Assembly (NCBI GenBank): GCA_900142905.1
Contig: FSRV01000002.1
Coordinates: forward strand, 434,001 to 498,000
Length of the DNA: 64,000 nucleotides
DNA from: Burkholderia sp. GAS332
Lineage (GTDB): Bacteria; Pseudomonadota; Gammaproteobacteria; Burkholderiales; Burkholderiaceae
Direction: 5' to 3'
The translations under genes were made by a program, and so were the position numbers. Of this stretch, positions 34,323 through 42,955 are shown in pieces (position 1 is the first letter of the stretch; each line of letters opens with the position of its first letter). Below the pieces are notes generated by a model that did no database searches, was not told where the DNA came from, and saw nothing but the letters and a program-made list of their open reading frames with translations.

Positions 34323-35930
34323 ATGACAGAACATACGAAGGTCGATTTCGGTGCGGAGAGCGTCGACGGCGAAACCGCCTCGACGCCGGGTCCGACCGTG
34401 CTCGAGAAAGCGGCGCCGCGCAGTGAGCGGATGGCGTCGAACAAGATCGAATGCAATGCGTGCCCGGTGTTGTGCCAGATATCGGAGGGCCGCACCGGCG
34501 CGTGCGATCGTTATGCGAATGCGGATGGGCGGCTGATTCGCGTCGACCCCGTGGTGTTTCTGTCGCGCGCGGCGGGTTCGCCTGAAGCGATCACACACAG
34601 TGCGGATGCCATGGTCGAATTTGGTGCATCGTCCGAGGTGCACGATCCTGCAGCGGAACAGGCGCTGTTCGTCACCGGCATTGGTGCATCGTCCACGTAT
34701 CCCGACTACAAGCCCGCGCCTTTCATCGTGTCGTCGAAGCTCGACGACGTCGATATGATCACCGTCGTCACCGAAGGCATTTTCAGCTACTGCAGTTTCA
34801 AGGTGAAGATCGATACCGACCGCTTTCTCGGGCCGGAGCAATCGAACGTGCGTTGCCACGGCGAGATCGTCGGCCATGTGACCACGGCGGAGTATGGCTC
34901 GCAGATGCTGAGCCTCGGCGGTGTGCATCATCTGACCGGCGGCAGCAAAAAAGAAGGCCGCGTGACGTGCGACATGATGCTCGCGCTCGGCAACAAGGAA
35001 GCGGTGGAGCTGACCATCGACGGCGGTGCGAGTCTGGTGATTCGCGCGGGTGCGGCGCCGATTGTCGACGGCGTCGAAGAACAGCGTATGCGGGTGGGCT
35101 GCGGGTCGGCCACCATTGGCATCTTTGCGAAGCAATGGTTCGGTCATGCCGACGAAGTGGTGGTGGTCGACGATCACATCACCGGCGTGTTGACTGAACA
35201 CCAGGCGGGCCGCTGCCTTGGCATGACGCGCTCAGGTCTGAAGATTCGCGGACGCAAATCGACCCCGGGCCGCTATTTCCAGGTGGCGAATCCTGGCACA
35301 GGTTGGGGTGGCACCGACATTCATGATCCGCTGGCGATTGTCGAAGGTTTCGATCCCACTGTGGCGAAACCTGGCATGCGCTTGCTTATGGTGTCGACCA
35401 CTGGCGAGCACGCGCAGTGGTATGAACTCGATCAGGACCTCGTGCCACGCATTGCGGCCATGCCGGATGCTGTGCGCCGCACGGTCGAACGAATCGGCGA
35501 GAACTGCGAGCCGTCGCTTGCGACCGTGCTGTTTCTCGGCGGCGCGGGAGGCAGTCTGCGAGCGGGAGCAACGGAAAACCCGGTCCTGCTGACGCGCGCG
35601 ATCAAACAGAAGCTGGTGAACGTAACGTGTGGCGGTGCGCCAGCCTATGTGTGGCCGGGCGGCGGTATTACAGTGATGGTCGATGTTTCGCGCATGCCCG
35701 ATCGATCGTTCGGCACCGTGCCGACGCCCGCGATCGTCGCGCCGATCGAATTCACCATGACGTATGACGCGTATCGCGATCTCGGCGGCCATCTCGACGC
35801 GGTGCGTTCGCTGGCAAGCGTGCTGGCGAACGGGCCGGAACATACAGAAGGGGCACCACTCGGACGCAGAACCCTGGCGCGTAATCCGGACAATCCGTGG
35901 CCGCCCGCCATGCCGCCGATGCTCGGCTAA
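34323..35930 (+). CDS. hnr: 6-hydroxynicotinate reductase-like flavo-iron-sulphur protein
   Basis: 535 residues. An N-terminal cysteine cluster (C44, C47, C51 and C61 in IECNACPVLCQISEGRTGACDRY) fits an iron-sulphur site. The whole sequence follows 6-hydroxynicotinate reductase of the Eubacterium barkeri nicotinate pathway as I know it (RYANADGRLIRVDPVVF, DMITVVTEGIFSYCSFKVKIDTDR, HQAGRCLGMTRSGLKIRGRKSTPGRYF, ATVLFLGGAGGSLRAGATENP). That enzyme reduces 6-hydroxynicotinate to tetrahydro-6-oxonicotinate. A downstream enamidase homologue supports the assignment. Longer starts (34215 GTG, 34299 ATG) are possible. The UPF0280 gene begins 10 bases later. The actual substrate may be another hydroxylated pyridine. 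Confidence 0.78.
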   Translation: MTEHTKVDFGAESVDGETASTPGPTVLEKAAPRSERMASNKIECNACPVLCQISEGRTGACDRYANADGRLIRVDPVVFLSRAAGSPEAITHSADAMVEFGASSEVHDPAAEQALFVTGIGASSTYPDYKPAPFIVSSKLDDVDMITVVTEGIFSYCSFKVKIDTDRFLGPEQSNVRCHGEIVGHVTTAEYGSQMLSLGGVHHLTGGSKKEGRVTCDMMLALGNKEAVELTIDGGASLVIRAGAAPIVDGVEEQRMRVGCGSATIGIFAKQWFGHADEVVVVDDHITGVLTEHQAGRCLGMTRSGLKIRGRKSTPGRYFQVANPGTGWGGTDIHDPLAIVEGFDPTVAKPGMRLLMVSTTGEHAQWYELDQDLVPRIAAMPDAVRRTVERIGENCEPSLATVLFLGGAGGSLRAGATENPVLLTRAIKQKLVNVTCGGAPAYVWPGGGITVMVDVSRMPDRSFGTVPTPAIVAPIEFTMTYDAYRDLGGHLDAVRSLASVLANGPEHTEGAPLGRRTLARNPDNPWPPAMPPMLG

Positions 35931-35940
35931 CGGCGATAAC

Positions 35941-36918
35941 ATGACCGACACGACGAACGTCACGAACACGACGAACACGATGAACGCAACCCGCACCCGG
36001 CTCGACGCGGCCCGCTGGCATTGGCAGCATGGGCCCATCGATCTGATCCTCAACGCGGACGGCGAAGCCTCGGCGGTGCAAGCCGCTTACGAGGCGTGCT
36101 GGGCGCGTTTTGTCGACGTGTTGCCTGAGTTGGTCGGCGAGTTGAAGCTGCTTCGGCAGCCAGTGCCGGGAAACGCGGCGCATAGCGACTGCGCGCTGAA
36201 CGGCCCAGTCGCCCGCCGCATGTGGAGCGCATGTCATCCTCACCGCGCGCGCTACATCACGCCGATGGCGGCCGTTGCAGGAAGCGTCGCCGACGAGTTG
36301 ATCGCGGCGTTCGCACGTGAAGGGATATCGCGCGCCTTCATCAACAACGGCGGTGACATCGCACTTTATTTGACCGAAGGACAGCCGTACCGTGTGGGCG
36401 TGTTCGCCGATCTCGCGGCGTTCTCCGGTGCGAGTCTTTCAGACGGTTCAGCTTTAGACGCGAACCTGACGCTCGACGCCGCCATGCCGATTCGCGGCGT
36501 CGCGACCAGCGGCTGGCGCGGGCGCAGCTTCAGCCTGGGAATCGCCGACAGCGTCACGGTGCTCTCCCGCAACGCCGCCACCGCCGATGCCGCTGCGACG
36601 GTGATCGCCAATGCCGTTAATCTGGAGCATGCGGGCATCGTGCGCAGGCCGGCTTCCTCGTTGAAGGACGATAGCGATCTCGGTGACATGCTGGTGACTG
36701 TCGACGTACCGCCCTTGCCGCAAGCGCTGATCGATTTCGCGCTGGCACGCGGTGTCGAGGCCGCGCAGCGTCTACAGGAACAAGGTTTGATCGAAGGCGC
36801 CGCGCTATTCCTGCAAGGGCGGGCGCGGGTGGCGGGTACCCATCACAAAGGCGCGTTGTTCTGGAATCGCGCTGGAATAACAACGGAGGCTCCGTGTTCG
36901 AAATACGCCGCGTGCTGA
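35941..36918 (+). CDS. UPF0280 family protein (ApbE-like fold)
   Basis: 325 residues. After a repetitive Asn/Thr leader (MTDTTNVTNTTNTMN, encoded by an ACGAACACG repeat), the body shows the UPF0280 pattern: RYITPMAAVAGSVADELIAAFAREGISRAFINNGGDIALYL, then GVATSGWRGRSFSLGIADSVTVLSRNAATADAAATVIANAV. This closely mirrors the flavin-transferase ApbE (NxGGDI and SG..GRS..HGIADSVTV-type elements). It is coupled to the reductase gene and overlaps the next gene by 25 bases. I infer a possible role in flavin attachment or maturation of the reductase; the family function is unproven. Confidence 0.8.
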   Translation: MTDTTNVTNTTNTMNATRTRLDAARWHWQHGPIDLILNADGEASAVQAAYEACWARFVDVLPELVGELKLLRQPVPGNAAHSDCALNGPVARRMWSACHPHRARYITPMAAVAGSVADELIAAFAREGISRAFINNGGDIALYLTEGQPYRVGVFADLAAFSGASLSDGSALDANLTLDAAMPIRGVATSGWRGRSFSLGIADSVTVLSRNAATADAAATVIANAVNLEHAGIVRRPASSLKDDSDLGDMLVTVDVPPLPQALIDFALARGVEAAQRLQEQGLIEGAALFLQGRARVAGTHHKGALFWNRAGITTEAPCSKYAAC

Positions 36919-37484
36919 CGCACGTCGAAGACATTTTCCACGAGTTCGGTCCCGCACCCGCGCAGCCGCTGCGGCGTGGCGCGATTGCCGCGGTGATGAC
37001 GAACCCGTTCGCCGGCCGCTACGAAGCGAAAATCGAACACGCCATGGAAGCACTCAAGCCGATCGGCTTCGACATGGCGCAACGGCTGCTGGCGGCAATG
37101 GCCGTGCCGCACGCGTCGATCGAAAGCTACGGCAAGGGCGCAATCATCGGCTCGCGGGGCGAACTCGAGCATGGCGCGTTGTGGCATGTTCCCGGTGGCT
37201 ATGCAATGCGCGAATTGCTGGAGAAAAATGGCGTGCCGACCAACGCCATCGTGCCATCGACCAAGAAAGTCGGCGCGCCTTCCACTGCGCTCGATGTGCC
37301 GCTAACGCATGTCAATGCGAGCTACGTGCGCAGTCATTTCGATGCGATCGAAGTGCGAGTGCCCGGTGCGCCCGCCGCGGATGAACTGGTCTATATCCTC
37401 GTGATGAGCACGGGCCAGCGTGTGCATGCGCGTGTTGGCGGGCTGGCGAAGGAGGCGATTGTGGGCAAGGACGGCTTGCGCTGA
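36894..37484 (+). CDS. AA_synth/DUF1185 family protein, paralogue 1
   Basis: 196 residues. RRGAIAAVMTNPFAGRYEAKIEHAMEALKPIG, SIESYGKGAIIGSRGELEHGALWHVPGG and STKKVGAPSTALDVPLTHVNASYVRSHFDAIEVRV match the 'amino acid synthesis' family (PF06684, formerly DUF1185), whose biochemical role is not settled. It starts at GTG inside the end of the UPF0280 gene, with GGAGG 6 bases before it. A paralogue follows 107 bases later. Its conserved presence beside ring-opening enzymes suggests a step after enamide hydrolysis, for example in processing of the formyl-dicarboxylate; that is conjecture. Confidence 0.82.
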   Translation: MFEIRRVLTHVEDIFHEFGPAPAQPLRRGAIAAVMTNPFAGRYEAKIEHAMEALKPIGFDMAQRLLAAMAVPHASIESYGKGAIIGSRGELEHGALWHVPGGYAMRELLEKNGVPTNAIVPSTKKVGAPSTALDVPLTHVNASYVRSHFDAIEVRVPGAPAADELVYILVMSTGQRVHARVGGLAKEAIVGKDGLR

Positions 37485-37591
37485 ACGGCGCTTTAACCAC
37501 GTCATTTGCTGAATCATTGGACAGAAGCACTGTGCTGAAGCAATAAGATGAAGCACTCAGGCAGAACACGCATCGATACCCGGAGATCGAA

Positions 37592-38176
37592 ATGGCAATC
37601 AAGCTTCGCAAGCTGGTCGTGCAGGTCGATGAAACACGCATTGAAATGGGGCAGACTATCGAGCCGCCGACACGCCGTGCAGTCGCCATTGCGGTGATCG
37701 ATAATCCCTATGCGGGCCGCTATGAGGCCAAGCTGGACGCGCTGATTGAGGCCGGTGAGGAACTGGGTGCGTTGCTCGGCAACAAGTGCGTCGAAGCACT
37801 AGGCATCCAGCCCGGCGAAGCGCAAAGCTACGGCAAGGCGGCGATCGTCGGCGAAGCGGGCGAACTGGAACATGCAGCGGCGATTCTTCACCCGAAGCTC
37901 GGCGCCCCGCTGCGGGTCGCGGTCGAGAAAGGTGCGGCGCTGGTGCCGTCGGCGAAAAAAATGGGTACGCTCGGCACGGCGATCGACGTGCCGCTCGGCC
38001 ACAAGGACGCCGCCTTCGTGCGCAGTCATTTCGACGCAATCGAGGTGCGGGTGTCCGACGCGCCGCGCGCGAATGAAATCGTCGTGGCGGTCGCAGTGAC
38101 GGCGTCGGGCCGCCCGCTGCCGCGCATCGGCGGCTTACAAGTGAGCGAGATCAAGGGCGAAGACGGTTTGCGCTGA
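37592..38176 (+). CDS. AA_synth/DUF1185 family protein, paralogue 2
   Basis: 194 residues, about 40% alike by eye to the preceding protein. Shared blocks are RRAVAIAVIDNPYAGRYEAKLDALIEAG, AQSYGKAAIVGEAGELEHAAAILHPKLG, and SAKKMGTLGTAIDVPLGHKDAAFVRSHFDAIEVRV. The conserved His/Asp/Arg set (HAAA, DVPLGHKDA, RSHFDA) is kept in both copies, so neither looks degenerate. Separate subunits of one hetero-oligomer or two enzymes for successive steps are both possible. ATACCCGGAGATCGAAATG gives a good ribosome-binding site. Confidence 0.82.
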   Translation: MAIKLRKLVVQVDETRIEMGQTIEPPTRRAVAIAVIDNPYAGRYEAKLDALIEAGEELGALLGNKCVEALGIQPGEAQSYGKAAIVGEAGELEHAAAILHPKLGAPLRVAVEKGAALVPSAKKMGTLGTAIDVPLGHKDAAFVRSHFDAIEVRVSDAPRANEIVVAVAVTASGRPLPRIGGLQVSEIKGEDGLR

Positions 38177-38194
38177 GTTATTTCAAGGGTCGCG

Positions 38195-40135
38195 ATGCTT
38201 TCGAATTTGGTGGTACAGCTGGTCAACGGGCTCGCCGATGCGTCGACGCTGTTTCTCGTCGCCGCCGGTTTGTCGCTGATCTTCGGCGTGACGCGCATCG
38301 TCAACTTCGCGCACGGCTCGTTCTATATGTTCGGCATCTATGTCGCGTATAGCATCGCGAGCCGTTTCGGCCATACGGCGGGCGGGTTCTGGCTGTCGGT
38401 GCTGGCTGCCGCGCTGGTCGTCGCGGTGCTCGGCGCGCTGGTCGAAATGATCGTGTTACGGCGTATCTACCAGGCTCCCGAGCTGTTTCACCTACTGGCG
38501 ACATTCGCGCTGGTGCTGATCTTTCGCGACGCCGCGCTGTGGCTGTGGGGCCCGGAAGACCTCTTCGGACCCCGTGCGCCGCATCTGGCCGGCGCAGTCG
38601 ATTTTCTAGGCCATCCGCTGCCGACCTACGACATCGCGCTGATCGTGATCGGGCCGGTGGTGTTGCTGCTGCTCTGGTATGCGTTGACGCGTACACGTTG
38701 GGGCACGCTCGTGCGCGCCGCGACCCAGGATCGCGAGATGCTCGGCGCGCTTGGCATCAATCAGGCATGGCTGTTCACCGGCGTGTTCTTCGTCGGCGCG
38801 TTTCTCGCAGGACTCGGCGGCGCGCTGCAAGGGCCGCGGATGTCGGCGAATTTGTCGCTGGATCTTGAGACCATCGGCAATGCGTTCGTCGTGGTTGTAG
38901 TCGGCGGGATGGGGTCGATTCCTGGCGCGTTCGTCGCCGCATTGCTGATCGCGGAGATCAAGGCGCTGTGTATCGGCATCGGGCATGTGTCGGTGTTCGG
39001 TATCGATCTGTCGTTGAGCCGCTTTACGCTTGTCGCAGAGTTTGTCGTGATGGCGGTGGTGTTGGTGGTACGCCCCTGGGGCTTGCTAGGGAAGGCGAGC
39101 GCCGCGGTGCGTGGCATGGCGGCGCCCGAAGCGCCATTAAGGCCCGCAGGCAAGCGCCTGAAGTGGTTGGCGGCAGTCACTTTGCTGGTGCTGGTACTCG
39201 CGCCGCTTGCGGCCAATGCGTTTCCCTACATGCCGGTGCTGCTGGTCGAAATTCTGATCGCCGTGTTGTTCGCCACGAGTCTGCATTTCATCATGGGCCC
39301 CGGCGGCATGCATTCGTTCGGCCACGCCGCGTACTTCGGCCTCGGTGCCTACGGCGCCGCGCTGTTCCTCAAAGTCTTGAATCTGCCGATGGAAGCCGCG
39401 TTGCTGATCGGCCCCTTGCTCGCAGTGGCGGGCGCGCTTGTGTTCGGCTGGTTTTGCGTGCGTCTCTCAGGTGTCTACCTCGCGATGCTGACGCTCGCGT
39501 TCGCGCAGATCGTCTGGTCGGTCGTGTTCCAGTGGGACGACGTGACGGGCGGTAGTAACGGCATTCTCGGCTTGTGGCCGTCGAACTGGTTGTCGTCGCC
39601 GGTCGCTTTTTATTATCTGACGCTCGCCTGCGCCGTCGTCGGGGTGTGGTTGCTGCGCAAGATGCTGTTCTCGCCGCTTGGCTACGCGATGCGGGCGTCG
39701 CGCGATTCGGTGCTGCGCGCGGAGGCGATTGGCATCGACGTGAAACGCGTGCAGTGGGCGGCCTTCGTCGTTGCGTCACTGTTTTGCGGGCTCGCCGGAT
39801 CGCTTTATGCCTTCTCCAAAGGGACGATTTCACCGGAGGTGATCAGCGTGAGCCGCTCAGTGGACGGCCTCGTGATGGTCCTCCTCGGCGGCTTGCAGAC
39901 GTTGACTGGCCCGATCGTCGGCGCAGCCGTGTTCACGTGGCTGCAGGACACCGTCGCGCGGCAAACCGATTATTGGCAGGCGTTGCTGGGTTTCGCGATC
40001 CTGCTGCTGGTGATTGCGTTTCCGCAGGGCATCGTCGGTTTCATTCGCGAGCGTTTTGGCGACGATACGGTGGATAAGGCTGAGGAGCGCGCCTCATCGC
40101 CATCACAAGGTACCGCGATCAAGGAGGGGCTATGA
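38195..40135 (+). CDS. fused branched-chain-type ABC permease (LivH-LivM)
   Basis: 646 residues. The N-terminal half (1-~290) is a LivH-like permease (LNFAHGSFYMFGIYVAY-type motif at ~40: VTRIVNFAHGSFYMFG, and LGGALQGPRMSANLSLD...VGGMGSIPGAFVAALLIAEIKAL). The C-terminal half (~325-625) is LivM-like (MHSFGHAAYFGLGAYGAALFLK, GVYLAMLTLAFAQIVWSV, and LLGGLQTLTGPIVGAAVFTWLQDT). These subunits are usually separate genes. Located 18 bases after the AA_synth gene and overlapping the ATPase gene, it probably imports the heterocycle or a related carboxylate. Confidence 0.92.
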   Translation: MLSNLVVQLVNGLADASTLFLVAAGLSLIFGVTRIVNFAHGSFYMFGIYVAYSIASRFGHTAGGFWLSVLAAALVVAVLGALVEMIVLRRIYQAPELFHLLATFALVLIFRDAALWLWGPEDLFGPRAPHLAGAVDFLGHPLPTYDIALIVIGPVVLLLLWYALTRTRWGTLVRAATQDREMLGALGINQAWLFTGVFFVGAFLAGLGGALQGPRMSANLSLDLETIGNAFVVVVVGGMGSIPGAFVAALLIAEIKALCIGIGHVSVFGIDLSLSRFTLVAEFVVMAVVLVVRPWGLLGKASAAVRGMAAPEAPLRPAGKRLKWLAAVTLLVLVLAPLAANAFPYMPVLLVEILIAVLFATSLHFIMGPGGMHSFGHAAYFGLGAYGAALFLKVLNLPMEAALLIGPLLAVAGALVFGWFCVRLSGVYLAMLTLAFAQIVWSVVFQWDDVTGGSNGILGLWPSNWLSSPVAFYYLTLACAVVGVWLLRKMLFSPLGYAMRASRDSVLRAEAIGIDVKRVQWAAFVVASLFCGLAGSLYAFSKGTISPEVISVSRSVDGLVMVLLGGLQTLTGPIVGAAVFTWLQDTVARQTDYWQALLGFAILLLVIAFPQGIVGFIRERFGDDTVDKAEERASSPSQGTAIKEGL

Positions 40136-40941
40136 GCTTGCTGCGCGTCTCCAGTCTCTCCAAATCGTTCGGCGGCTTGAAAGCGGTCGACGATGTGTCT
40201 TTCGATCTCGAAGCCGGTCAACTGTTGGCGCTGCTGGGTCCGAATGGCGCCGGCAAGTCGACCTGCTTCAACATGGTCAATGGGCAACTGCAACCGTCGT
40301 CCGGTTCGATTCGTCTCGACGATCATGAACTGGTCGGCATGCGGCCACGCGATATCTGGCGGCTGGGCGTCGGCCGTACGTTTCAGATCGCCGCGACCTT
40401 CAATTCGATGACCGTGCTCGAAAACGTGCAGATGGCCCTGGTCTCGCGTGAACGCAAGACCTTCGGTCTGTGGAAAGCCGCGGGCTCGCGCTACGCCGAT
40501 GAAGCCATGACGCTGCTCGAACAGGTCGGCATGGGCGCCGACGCGAACCGCGCTTGCGGCGTGCTCGCCTACGGCGACGTCAAACGCGTTGAACTCGCTA
40601 TCGCGCTGGCGAACCGCCCGAAGCTGTTGCTGATGGACGAGCCCACTGCCGGCATGGCGCCAAAGGAGCGCAACGAGCTGATGGCGCTGACCAAGCGTCT
40701 CGTCACCGAGCACAAAATTGGCGTGCTGTTTACCGAGCACAGCATGGACGTCGTCTTCGCGTACGCCGATCGTATGATCGTGCTCGCGCGTGGCAAGCTG
40801 ATTGCGGAGGGGGACGCCGAAACGATCCGCAACGACGCACGCGTGCAGGAGGTCTATTTCGGCACCGGCAAGACCTTCCAGCCACGCGCGCCGCTGCATG
40901 AAGCGGCAGGTGGCGCTCAAGGACAAGGAGCGCTGCAATGA
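40132..40941 (+). CDS. ABC transporter ATP-binding protein, LivG type
   Basis: 269 residues. Walker A is GPNGAGKST (~residue 38). The signature is degenerate (LAYGDVKRVELAIAL in place of LSGGQ), which is normal in LivG proteins. Walker B is LLLMDEPTAGMAP and the switch His is in LFTEHSMDVVF. The C-terminal extension ends EVYFGTG, as expected for LivG, plus 20 additional residues. Start overlaps the permease stop and stop overlaps the next ATPase start (ATGA twice). Confidence 0.93.
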   Translation: MSLLRVSSLSKSFGGLKAVDDVSFDLEAGQLLALLGPNGAGKSTCFNMVNGQLQPSSGSIRLDDHELVGMRPRDIWRLGVGRTFQIAATFNSMTVLENVQMALVSRERKTFGLWKAAGSRYADEAMTLLEQVGMGADANRACGVLAYGDVKRVELAIALANRPKLLLMDEPTAGMAPKERNELMALTKRLVTEHKIGVLFTEHSMDVVFAYADRMIVLARGKLIAEGDAETIRNDARVQEVYFGTGKTFQPRAPLHEAAGGAQGQGALQ

Positions 40942-41651
40942 GCGAGCCGATGCTGAAAGTCTCCGGCCTCAATGCGTTCTATGGCCGCGCGCACATTCTG
41001 TTCGACGTCGGCCTCGAAGTCGGCCGCGGCGAAGTCGTCGCGCTGATGGGCCGCAATGGCGCCGGCAAGTCGACGACGATGAAAGCGGTGATGGGCTTGC
41101 TGCCGCGCCGTCAGGGAGAAGTGCGGTTTCGCGGGCAGAACATCACGACGTTGCAGCCGTATCGGATCGCTCGCATGGGCATGGGTTTCGTCCCGGAAGA
41201 CCGCCGCGTGTTCTCGGATCTGACGGTGATGGAAAACCTCGACGCAGGCCGTCAACCGCCACGCGAAGGCGCGCCGCAATGGACGCCGGAAAAACTGTTC
41301 CGGCTGTTCCCCAATCTCGGCGAAATGCCGAAACGTCCCGGCGGGCAGATGAGCGGCGGCGAGCAGCAGATGCTCACCGTTTCACGCACGCTGATGGGCA
41401 ATCCTTATCTGGTGCTGCTCGACGAACCGTCCGAGGGCGTCGCGCCCGTGATCGTCGAGCAGATGGCAAACATGATTCTCGAACTCAAGCGCGAAGGGCT
41501 GTCGATTCTGTTGTCCGAACAGAACCTGCACTTCGCCGAGCTGGTCAGCGACCGCGCGTACGTCCTCGAAAAAGGACAGATCCGCTTCAGCGGTACGATC
41601 GGCGAACTCGCAAAGAACGAAACAGTGAGGCGCGCTTATCTGAGCGTGTGA
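40938..41651 (+). CDS. ABC transporter ATP-binding protein, LivF type
   Basis: 237 residues. Walker A is GRNGAGKST (~residue 38), VPEDRRVFSDLTVMENL is the LivF-specific block, the signature is QMSGGEQQMLTVSRTLM, Walker B is LVLLDEPSEGVAPVIVEQM, and the C-terminus has EKGQIRFSGTIGEL. Together with the LivG-type partner it energises the fused permease. The binding protein of the same system is encoded 5.6 kb downstream, after the catabolic genes. Confidence 0.93.
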   Translation: MSEPMLKVSGLNAFYGRAHILFDVGLEVGRGEVVALMGRNGAGKSTTMKAVMGLLPRRQGEVRFRGQNITTLQPYRIARMGMGFVPEDRRVFSDLTVMENLDAGRQPPREGAPQWTPEKLFRLFPNLGEMPKRPGGQMSGGEQQMLTVSRTLMGNPYLVLLDEPSEGVAPVIVEQMANMILELKREGLSILLSEQNLHFAELVSDRAYVLEKGQIRFSGTIGELAKNETVRRAYLSV

Positions 41652-41724
41652 TTCCATCGGCGCACAGAGCGTGCTGGGTGTGCACGCGGACGGCGCCGGG
41701 CAGTCGTTGCGAAAGGAGAAGCAG

Positions 41725-42924
41725 ATGGCAGCAGAGACGTTGACAGGCTTGTCGGGCAAGGTCGTGGTAACGAACATTGGTCTGCTGTTATCCGGCGATA
41801 TCGATCAGCCGATTCTCGACGCGGACACGCTGGTGATCGACGATGGCGTGATCGTCGCGATCGGCCGCGAGAAAGACTGCGATCTCGAAGGCGCGCGGAC
41901 TACGGTCGATTGCAAAGGTACGGCCGTGGCCCCGGGTCTGATCGACTCACACGTGCATCCGGTGTTCGGTGACTGGACGCCGCGCCAGAATCAGATGGGC
42001 TGGATCGAATCGAATCTGAACGGCGGCGTGACGACGATGATCTCCGCCGGCGAAGTGCATTTGCCCGGCCGTCCGAAAGACGTAGTCGGCGTCAAGGCGC
42101 TGGCGATTACCGCGCAACGCTCGTTTGAAGGCATGCGCGGCGCGGGTGTCGGCGGCGGCGTGAAAGTCATGGCAGGTGCGCCAGTGATCGAGAAGGGCAT
42201 GGTCGAGGAGGACTTCAAGGAGCTTTCGGAAGCGGGCGTGAAGCTGCTCGGCGAAGTAGGTCTCGGCAGCGTGAAGGGCGGCGAGGAAGCGGGCCAAATG
42301 GTAGCCTGGGCACGCAAGTACGGCATTCAAAGCACGATTCACACGGGTGGCCCGTCGATTCCCGGCTCGGGTCTGATCGATAGAGACGTGGTGCTCGCCG
42401 CCGACGCGGACGTGATCGGCCACATCAATGGCGGCCATACGTCGCTTTCCTATCGGCACGTCTGCGATCTATGCGAGCAATCGAGCCGCGCGCTTGAGAT
42501 CGTTCACAACGGCAACGAGCGGATCGCGCTGCTCACCGCACGTCATGCGATCGAATTGAAGTGTCCGCATCGAATCATTCTCGGCACCGATAGCCCGGCG
42601 GGTTCCGGCGTGCAACCGCTCGGCATTCTACGGATGATCGCGCTGATCTCCAGCCTCGCCGACATCCCCGCTGAGATCGCCTTCTGCTTCGCGACCGGCA
42701 ACACCGCGCGGCAACGCAATTTGCGCCAGGGTCTGATCGAAGTAGGCCGTCCTGCCGACCTCGTCTTCATGGACCGTGCGCAGCACACGGCCGCCGATAC
42801 GCTGCTGGAAAGCGTGCAGCTCGGCGATATTCCCGGCGTCGGCATGGTGATGATCGACGGTTTGATCCGCTGCCGGCGCAGCCGCAATACACCACCGGCG
42901 ACCGAAGTGCCGGTGGTGCTTTGA
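41725..42924 (+). CDS. ena: enamidase-like amidohydrolase
   Basis: 399 residues, amidohydrolase superfamily. Metal ligands are H76-x-H78 (LIDSHVHPVFGDW). The block NGGVTTMISAGEVHLPGRPKDVVGVKALAITAQRSF closely matches enamidase of the clostridial nicotinate pathway, as do VIGHINGGHTSLS, IVHNGNERIAL and GTDSPAGSGVQPLGILR. Enamidase hydrolyses 1,4,5,6-tetrahydro-6-oxonicotinate to 2-formylglutarate plus ammonia. It is the expected next enzyme after the reductase. The chosen ATG has AAAGGAG 7 bases before it; the upstream start has none. Enamidase-like proteins acting on other cyclic enamides are possible. Confidence 0.85.
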   Translation: MAAETLTGLSGKVVVTNIGLLLSGDIDQPILDADTLVIDDGVIVAIGREKDCDLEGARTTVDCKGTAVAPGLIDSHVHPVFGDWTPRQNQMGWIESNLNGGVTTMISAGEVHLPGRPKDVVGVKALAITAQRSFEGMRGAGVGGGVKVMAGAPVIEKGMVEEDFKELSEAGVKLLGEVGLGSVKGGEEAGQMVAWARKYGIQSTIHTGGPSIPGSGLIDRDVVLAADADVIGHINGGHTSLSYRHVCDLCEQSSRALEIVHNGNERIALLTARHAIELKCPHRIILGTDSPAGSGVQPLGILRMIALISSLADIPAEIAFCFATGNTARQRNLRQGLIEVGRPADLVFMDRAQHTAADTLLESVQLGDIPGVGMVMIDGLIRCRRSRNTPPATEVPVVL

Positions 42925-42955
42925 GCGCGCGCCGCACGGCGTGGCCGGCATTGTC

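Noticed and set aside
41725..42924. Dihydroorotase/hydantoinase assignment for the amidohydrolase
   Set aside because: The TTMISAGEVHLPGRPKD and HINGGHTS blocks fit enamidase better, and the neighbouring reductase supports that pathway.
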